DNA of 64,000 nt from NCBI RefSeq assembly GCF_000971155.1, contig NZ_BBLX01000006.1:124001-188000 (forward strand), given 5' to 3'. Shown here piece by piece: positions 58,729 through 64,000 of the stretch; position 1 is the first letter of the stretch; each line of letters opens with the position of its first letter. A program made the position numbers and the translations under genes. The notes below the pieces were generated by a model. It was not told where the DNA came from. It saw nothing but the letters and a program-made list of their open reading frames with translations, and did not search any database. This DNA comes from Demequina maris. Lineage in GTDB: Bacteria; Actinomycetota; Actinomycetes; Actinomycetales; Demequinaceae.

Positions 58729-61728
58729 ATGAGCGCGCGCGAGGTCTCCTTCACCACGCTGCTGCGGCGTGCGGGTGCCGCCGACCCCACGCGGGCGGCG
58801 GGGCTCGTCGAGGAGATCCAGGAGATCGTCGGGATCGAGTTCCAGGACCCCGCGACGCTGGTGTCGTACCTGGCGGACCCCGACGCCGGCCTGCTCCAGC
58901 TCGTCCGCCTCGCGGAGGCGGCGCGCGACGCGGGCCACGTCGACACCCTCCGCGGGCTCGCCGCCACGGAGGCCGGCGCCAAGCTGGGCGTCCTGCTGGG
59001 CGGCTCGCTCGCGCTCGGCGACTTCCTCATCCGCCACCCCGAGCTGCTCGGTGACTTCGAGGCATGGGCGGACGCGCCGCCCTTCCCCGAGATCGACGTG
59101 CGGGCGGCGCTCCTCGAGGCCGTCGGCGCCGACCCCGCGGACGATGCGCCGGTCGCCGCGATCGGCGGCGCCGAGGGGCAGCGCGCCATGAGGGTGGCGT
59201 ACCGCCGCGCGCTCATGCGCGTCGCCTCCGAGGACCTCTACTCGCACGCGCCGCCCACGCTCATGCCCGCGGTCGGGGCCGCGCTCGCGGACCTCGCCGG
59301 CGCCGCGCTCGAGGCCGGCCTCGCGATCGCGCGCCACGACGAGCCGGACCACGCCGCAACGCGCCTCGCGATCATCGCGATGGGCAAGTGCGGGGCGCGC
59401 GAGCTCAACTACGTGTCCGACGTCGACGTCATCTACGTCGCCGAGCCCGCCGAGGGCGTCGAGGACGACCGCTCGCTGCGCGTCGCCACCCGGCTCGCGG
59501 TCGCCGCCGCGAAGACCTGCTCGGGGATGGGCGTCGAGCCCGCGCTGTGGGAGGTCGACCCGAACCTGCGTCCCGAGGGACGTGACGGGCCGCTCGTGCG
59601 CAACGTGTCCGCGCATCGTGCCTACTACGAGAGGTGGGCGGAGACCTGGGAGTTCCAGGCGCTGCTCAAGGCGCGACCCGTCGCCGGCGACCCCGAGGTG
59701 GGCGAGCGCTACATCGAGGCGATGTGGCCCATGGTGTGGAGCGCGGTCGAGCGCGACGGCTTCGTCGAGTCCGCGCAGGCGATGCGCCGCCGCGTCGAGC
59801 AGCACGTCCCGGCCGCCGAGGCGGACCGCCAGATCAAGCTGGGTCCCGGCGGCCTGCGCGACGTCGAGTTCACCATCCAGATGCTGCAGCTGGTGCACGG
59901 CCGCGCCGACGAGTCGCTGCGCGTGCGCGGCACGCTCGACGCGCTCGCGCGGCTGCGCGCCGGCGGGTACGTCGGCCGCCCGCAGGCCGCGACGATGGAC
60001 CGGTCGTACCGCCAGCTCCGCGTGTGGGAGCACCGGCTGCAGATGCGCAAGCTCACCCGCACCCACCTCATGCCCGAGGGGGACCAGGAGCGTCGCGTGC
60101 TCGCGCGCGCGTCCGGCTTCGCGACGGTGCACTACATGGACGAGGTGTGGACGGACATCCGCCGCGACGTGCGCGCGATGCACCTCGAGATGTTCTACCG
60201 GCCCATCCTCCCGGTAGTCGCGCGGCTGTCCGCCGACGAGGCGCGGCTGGACGATGCGGCGGCCCGGGCCCGCCTCGCGGCGGTGGGCTTCGTCGACCCG
60301 GCGGGCGCCTACCGGCACATCCAGGCGCTCACCGAGGGCGTGTCCCGGTCGGCGGCGATCCAGCGTCAGCTCATGCCGGCGATGATCGGCTGGTTCGCGC
60401 AGGGCGCGGACCCGGACGCGGGCCTGCTCGCGTTCCGTCAGCTGTCCGAGCAGCTCTCGAGCTCGCAGTGGTACCTCAAGCTGCTGCGCGACTCCGCCAC
60501 GGCGGCCGAGCGACTGGCGCGGCTGCTGTCGACCTCCGGCTACGTGGCGCGGGCGCTGCTCGCCTCGGGCGAGGCGGTGACGTGGCTCGACCGCGACGAG
60601 GACCTCGTGCCGCGCGCCTACGACCGGCTGTGGGGCGAGGCCGACGCGGTACTGCGCCGCTCGAACGACCCGCCGCAGGCGATCACGGCGCTGCGCGGTC
60701 TGCGCCGGCGCGAGCTGTCGCGCGTCGCGGCGGCGGACGTGCTCGGCATGATCAACGCCTCGCGCGCCGCGCTCGCGGTGTCGCACGCGGCCGACATGGT
60801 GATCGAGGGCGCGCTGCGCATCGCCCAGCACCAGGTGCGGGAGGCCCGCGGCCTCGACGCGCTCCCCATCCGCTTCGCGGTGATCGCGATGGGCCGCTAC
60901 GGCGGGCTCGAGATGGGCTACCAGTCCGACGCGGACGTGCAGTTCGTGTGGGACGGCGACACCAAGGACGGCCAGGCGATCGCGGTGCAGATCGCGCAGG
61001 AGCTGCGCACCCTCCTGCAGAAGGTGGGGCCGCAGCCGCCGCTCGAGATCGACGCCGACCTGCGCCCCGAGGGTCGCAACGGGCCGCTGGCGCGCTCGCT
61101 CGCCTCGTGCACCGAGTACTACGGCCGCTGGGCGGACCCGTGGGAGGCGCAGGCGCTGCTGCGCGCCCGCCCCTGCGCCGGCGACACCGACCTGCGCGAG
61201 GCGTTCGTGCGCATGATCGACGGGGTCCGCTACCCGGAGCGGCTGCCCGACGGCGCCCTCAAGCAGATGCGTCTGCTCAAGGCCCGCATGGAGGCCGAGC
61301 GGCTGCCGCGCGGCATCGACCCGCGCCGCCACCTCAAGCTCGGACCCGGCGGGCTGTCCGACGTCGAGTGGGTGGTGCAGCTGACGCAGCTCCGGCACGG
61401 TCACGCCCACCCCGAGCTGCGCACCACCATCACGCTGGAGGCGCTCGCCGCCGCCGCGGACCTCGACCTCATCTCGCGTCCGGACGCGACGCAGCTGCGC
61501 TCCGCCTGGGTGCTCGCGACGGACCTGCGCGGCGCCCTCGCGCTGCGCGGCAACGTGCGCGACACGGACGTGCTGCCGGGCGACGTGCGCGAGCTCGGCG
61601 TGCTCGCGGGGATCCTGGGCAGCAGCCTGACCGGCTCGCAGCTCGACGAGCGCTACTCGCGCAACGCCCGCCGCGCCCGCGGGGTCACCGAGCGGCTGTT
61701 CTTCGGCTGGGACGAGGACGCCCGGTGA
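58729..61728 (+). CDS. glnE: Glutamine synthetase adenylyltransferase/deadenylyltransferase
   Basis: 999 residues, full length. Two nucleotidyltransferase domains are visible: MGKCGARELNYVSDVDVIYV near residue 220 and MGRYGGLEMGYQSDADVQFV near residue 720, each followed by a GlnD-type helical region (KLGPGGLRDVEF, KLGPGGLSDVEW). One end removes and the other adds AMP to a tyrosine of glutamine synthetase. Its substrate is presumably a GlnA1 elsewhere, since the neighbour lacks the target motif. ATG 58729 is preceded by AGAAGGGG. Confidence 0.95.
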   Translation: MSAREVSFTTLLRRAGAADPTRAAGLVEEIQEIVGIEFQDPATLVSYLADPDAGLLQLVRLAEAARDAGHVDTLRGLAATEAGAKLGVLLGGSLALGDFLIRHPELLGDFEAWADAPPFPEIDVRAALLEAVGADPADDAPVAAIGGAEGQRAMRVAYRRALMRVASEDLYSHAPPTLMPAVGAALADLAGAALEAGLAIARHDEPDHAATRLAIIAMGKCGARELNYVSDVDVIYVAEPAEGVEDDRSLRVATRLAVAAAKTCSGMGVEPALWEVDPNLRPEGRDGPLVRNVSAHRAYYERWAETWEFQALLKARPVAGDPEVGERYIEAMWPMVWSAVERDGFVESAQAMRRRVEQHVPAAEADRQIKLGPGGLRDVEFTIQMLQLVHGRADESLRVRGTLDALARLRAGGYVGRPQAATMDRSYRQLRVWEHRLQMRKLTRTHLMPEGDQERRVLARASGFATVHYMDEVWTDIRRDVRAMHLEMFYRPILPVVARLSADEARLDDAAARARLAAVGFVDPAGAYRHIQALTEGVSRSAAIQRQLMPAMIGWFAQGADPDAGLLAFRQLSEQLSSSQWYLKLLRDSATAAERLARLLSTSGYVARALLASGEAVTWLDRDEDLVPRAYDRLWGEADAVLRRSNDPPQAITALRGLRRRELSRVAAADVLGMINASRAALAVSHAADMVIEGALRIAQHQVREARGLDALPIRFAVIAMGRYGGLEMGYQSDADVQFVWDGDTKDGQAIAVQIAQELRTLLQKVGPQPPLEIDADLRPEGRNGPLARSLASCTEYYGRWADPWEAQALLRARPCAGDTDLREAFVRMIDGVRYPERLPDGALKQMRLLKARMEAERLPRGIDPRRHLKLGPGGLSDVEWVVQLTQLRHGHAHPELRTTITLEALAAAADLDLISRPDATQLRSAWVLATDLRGALALRGNVRDTDVLPGDVRELGVLAGILGSSLTGSQLDERYSRNARRARGVTERLFFGWDEDAR

Positions 61729-62600
61729 GCGCGCTGCGGACCGTGCTGTCCGCCCTCCTCATCATCCTCGGCGGCTCGCTCATCGCGCTGTGGGCGGTGA
61801 GCGGCGTCGTGGTGAAGGCTGTCGAGGACGGCACCGCGGTGCAGGGCATCGCCGAGCGGGCGCTCGCGAACGACGTGATCGTCGACGCGGTCGGCACCGC
61901 GATCGCGGACGGCACGCTCGACGCGCTCGCCGACGCCGGCCTCGACCTGTCGATCCTCGGCCTCGACGACGTCGTCCGCAACGCGATCGAGGGCGCGGCG
62001 CGCACGCGCGACTTCCGCGAGGCGGTCCTCGACCAGGTGGACGATGCGCACGGCCAGCTCGCGGCCGAGCTCACCGCGGAGGACAGGGACCCGGGACCGC
62101 TCGTCATCGAGATCGACGCGTCCGCGTACGTCAACGGGCAGATCGACCAGATCCCCGTGGTGGGGGAGCGTGCGCCCGAGGTGACGATCGCCCCGGTGCC
62201 CGTCGAGGTCATGGACGCCGACACGTTCGACGACGTCCGCACCGGCTACCGCCTCATGGAGCTCGCGGAGCGGTGGGCGCTGTGGGCCGGGATCGCGCTC
62301 ATCCTGGTCGGGCTCGTGGTGACGCACCGCACCCGCTGGTTCATGGCGAAGGCGGGGCTCGCGGTCGGGGTCATCGCCGGCGGCCTGTGGCTCGCGCTGC
62401 GGTGGTGGGGAGTCGACGGTATCGCCGCGGTGCTGCCCGGCGGCGCGGAGGGCACGGCCGGCAGCGCGCTGATCCGCATCGTGAGCGAGGACACGGTGGC
62501 GATGCTCGAGGACCGGCTGAGCGTCGTCGCGCTCGTGGCCTTCGCGGTGGCGGCGGTGTTCCTCGTGGTCGCGCTGGTGGCCCGCCCGCGGGCGGCGTAA
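61725..62600 (+). CDS. Membrane protein of unknown function after glnE
   Basis: 291 residues. An N-terminal helix (LSALLIILGGSLIALWAVSG) is followed by a ~150-residue external domain (ERALANDVIVDAVGTAIADG, PGPLVIEIDASAYVNGQI) and three C-terminal helices. This layout is common in actinobacterial uncharacterised membrane proteins. The GTG start overlaps the glnE stop by 4 bases, so it is translationally coupled. Function unknown. Confidence 0.75.
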   Translation: MSALRTVLSALLIILGGSLIALWAVSGVVVKAVEDGTAVQGIAERALANDVIVDAVGTAIADGTLDALADAGLDLSILGLDDVVRNAIEGAARTRDFREAVLDQVDDAHGQLAAELTAEDRDPGPLVIEIDASAYVNGQIDQIPVVGERAPEVTIAPVPVEVMDADTFDDVRTGYRLMELAERWALWAGIALILVGLVVTHRTRWFMAKAGLAVGVIAGGLWLALRWWGVDGIAAVLPGGAEGTAGSALIRIVSEDTVAMLEDRLSVVALVAFAVAAVFLVVALVARPRAA

Positions 62601-62643
62601 CGCGGCAGCTCCAACCCGCCCGCCCCAACCCTCGCCCCAGGTT

Positions 62644-62725
62644 CGCAAGTCACACATCTGACGCCGGGTGTGCGCGCGATCGTGCGGCGGTGCGGAGCCA
62701 CCGGTCGCCAGATGTGTGACTTGCG
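62644..62725. repeat. Perfect 17-bp inverted repeat between convergent genes
   Basis: CGCAAGTCACACATCTG (62644-62660) and its exact complement (62709-62725) flank 48 bases of G/C-rich sequence. The arms are A/T-richer than their surroundings. It could be a terminator, or a small REP/MITE-like element. Confidence 0.75.
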
Positions 62726-62761
62726 GTGGTGGGGGTCGGTGGTGGGGTCCGCGGCGGCGGG

Positions 62762-63670
62762 CTACGGCCGCGGCGCGCGCGGGGCGTCGAGCAGCGGGGA
62801 CAGCTGGCGGCTCGTGATCGCGCGGACCGCCTGCGCGGACCCCGCCTCGAGCGCCTCCCACAGCGCGTCGCCGGTGAGCGCGGCGGCGCCTCCCACGCGC
62901 AGCGCGTGCGACATCACGCCGGCGGCGAAGGCGTCGCCGGCGCCGTTGGGGTCGACCACGTCGACCTTGGGCGCCTCGACCCGCGCGAAGGACCCGTCCG
63001 GGCCGACGGCGATCGCACCCCGCGCGCCCAGCGTGCAGACCGCGAGCGTCTTGCCGTCGGCGACGAGGCCGCGCAGGTACGTGGACGGTGCGTCGATCCG
63101 GTCGCCGTTCATCAGCACCACGTCCGCGGCCTCGAGGAAGGGCCGATGGAAGGCCTCCTCGCCGTCGTAGTCGTGGAGGTCCACCCACACCTCGTGCGCG
63201 AGCGCGGACACCTCGGGGATGAGGCGGCGCGACAGCTCGGACAGGTCGAGGAAGACGGCGCGGGCCTGCGCGAGAGCCTCCCGCGCGGTGGCGCGGGCAC
63301 GCCGCAGCTCCTCCTCGGGGATCGCGCCGGCGGCCTGGAGGTAGATGGACACGCGCTCGCCCCGCGCGGACATGAGGTTGAGGTGGCGCTCGCTCGGCCC
63401 GTCGGTGCGGACGGCGCGCAGATCGATGCCGCAGCCGCGCAGGGCGTCCATGAGGCCCTCGCCCGTCGCATCGTCCCCCTGCGTGGTGAGGAGCATGGTG
63501 GCGACGCCGCGATCGACCAGGTGGAGCGCCTTGCCTGCGGACGTGCCGCCGAGCGCGGTGGTCGTGGAGCGTGCGAAGACGGTGTGCGGCTCGGGGCGCG
63601 GGAGCTCGTCGAGCAGGACGATCTGGTTCTCGCTCGTGGGGCCCACGACGAGCACGTCGACGTCAGTCAT
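62762..63670 (-). CDS. PfkB-family carbohydrate kinase
   Basis: 302 residues, ribokinase fold. GGTSAGKALHL and TTQGDDATGEGL lie in the N-terminal half, and the catalytic/anion-hole motif VVDPNGAGDAFAAG in the C-terminal half. It phosphorylates a sugar or nucleoside with ATP. It overlaps the upstream LacI gene by 8 bases, so the pair forms a sugar-specific unit whose substrate is not visible. An uncommon Ser/Glu-rich start (GPTSENQIVLLDELP) replaces the usual GE motif. Confidence 0.85.
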   Translation of the reverse strand: MTDVDVLVVGPTSENQIVLLDELPRPEPHTVFARSTTTALGGTSAGKALHLVDRGVATMLLTTQGDDATGEGLMDALRGCGIDLRAVRTDGPSERHLNLMSARGERVSIYLQAAGAIPEEELRRARATAREALAQARAVFLDLSELSRRLIPEVSALAHEVWVDLHDYDGEEAFHRPFLEAADVVLMNGDRIDAPSTYLRGLVADGKTLAVCTLGARGAIAVGPDGSFARVEAPKVDVVDPNGAGDAFAAGVMSHALRVGGAAALTGDALWEALEAGSAQAVRAITSRQLSPLLDAPRAPRP

Positions 63671-64000
63671 GGTGGCCCGGCGCGACGGCGGTGGAGCGGC
63701 GCACGGTGAGGTCGTAGGGGAGCTCGCGCGCGGTGTGCTCGTGCGGGCCCTGGGGGCGCAGCTCAGCGAGCAGCAGCTCGGCGGCCAGGCGGCCCTGCTC
63801 GACGGGCCGCTGGTCGACGGTGGTGAGGCCGAAGAACGTGCCCAGCTCGTGCCCGTCGATGCCGATCACCGAGAGGTCCTCGGGCACGCGCAGCCCGAGC
63901 GAGCGAGCGGCGAGGATCGCGCCGATCGCCATCTCGTCCGACGCCGCGAAGATCGCGGTGGGCCGGCGGCGCGGGTCGCCGAGGATCTGCAGCGCCGCCT
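63663..64000 (-). CDS. LacI-family repressor 4, C-terminal part
   Basis: The window holds the last ~112 codons; the DNA-binding N-terminus lies beyond 64000. The readable end has PTAIFAASDEMAIGAILAAR, PEDLSVIGIDGHELGTFFGL and TTVDQRPVEQGRLAAELLL, the standard C-terminal half of a LacI effector domain. It overlaps the PfkB gene by 8 bases and should regulate it. Confidence 0.88.
   Translation of the reverse strand, partial: AALQILGDPRRRPTAIFAASDEMAIGAILAARSLGLRVPEDLSVIGIDGHELGTFFGLTTVDQRPVEQGRLAAELLLAELRPQGPHEHTARELPYDLTVRRSTAVAPGHHD

Larger units (their letters stand above)
827..63476. repeat. Dispersed 10-mer family GGACGATGCG (at least 27 copies)
   Basis: Plus-strand copies start at 4208, 5283, 5442, 8325, 13376, 15973, 21216, 33536, 45174, 49710, 52948, 53092, 56872, 59139, 60249 and 62039. 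Minus-strand copies (CGCATCGTCC) start at 827, 2735, 4235, 13362, 23166, 33560, 36190, 38516, 49668, 53703 and 63467. Counted by eye, so a few may be missed. Bases outside the 10-mer vary. Confidence 0.8.

Noticed and set aside
827-63476. Calling the 10-mer a DNA uptake sequence outright
   Set aside because: No competence genes are in the window and no actinobacterial uptake sequence is established; it is kept as a hypothesis only.
1-64000. tRNA, rRNA, CRISPR, phage or insertion-sequence features
   Set aside because: I looked for regular repeats, transposase and integrase motifs, and tRNA-like arms, and found none that held up by eye; a dedicated search could still find something.

Overview
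The window is chromosomal DNA of very high G+C. Coding uses G/C-ending codons almost exclusively, and starts are ATG/GTG with purine-rich ribosome sites. The gene set points to an actinobacterium, probably of the Micrococcales: an intact-length GlnE next to a GlnA2-type glutamine synthetase, polyphosphate glucokinase, a long methionine aminopeptidase, excalibur and DUF2236 proteins, and a bifunctional RhaEW-type rhamnose enzyme. I saw no rRNA, tRNA, CRISPR array, insertion sequence or phage genes. The species cannot be named from the sequence alone.

Layout. 1-4.8 kb: tail of a lipid kinase, a membrane-anchored HtrA-like protease, and a TetR/membrane-protein pair flanked by two paralogous lipoproteins. 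4.8-32.6 kb: a large L-rhamnose region. It holds two GH78 alpha-L-rhamnosidases, a GH43-like enzyme, a CUT1 oligosaccharide ABC importer without its own ATPase, an MFS transporter, a complete CUT2 rhamnose ABC importer (rhaSQPT-like) and the catabolic operon rhaI-rhaM-rhaEW-rhaB-lldD. It also has a second class II aldolase and three LacI-family repressors. Six operator-like sites of the form TTGAA-nCGn-TTCAA tie these units together, and three lie just after clear -35/-10 promoters. 32.7-37.9 kb: a protein with two fused HAD phosphatase domains, followed by a complete ECF-type importer (S, fused A-A', T) of unknown substrate. 38-49.7 kb: envelope and stress functions, including a small ppGpp synthetase, a repeat-rich surface protein with an LSHTG sorting-like signal, an LCP ligase, an O-antigen-ligase-like protein, a secreted HNH nuclease lipoprotein, an acyl-CoA ligase and a PadR regulator. 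49.7-62.6 kb: mostly core metabolism (ppgK, map, panB, nadE, glnA, glnE). 62.6-64 kb: a PfkB sugar kinase and the C-terminal part of a fourth LacI regulator.

How it works together. Rhamnosylated oligosaccharides are probably imported intact and cut inside the cell, because neither rhamnosidase nor the GH43-like enzyme has a signal peptide. Free rhamnose then passes through mutarotase, isomerase, kinase and aldolase to DHAP and lactaldehyde. The dehydrogenase half of RhaEW makes lactate, and the FMN enzyme at the end of the same operon would oxidise it to pyruvate.

Two window-wide signals stand out. A 10-mer, GGACGATGCG, occurs at least 27 times on either strand. In genes it uses otherwise rare codons, and it builds two strong hairpins at gene ends. 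Also, about ten genes have a -10-like hexamer only 6-7 bases before the start codon, which predicts widespread leaderless transcription.
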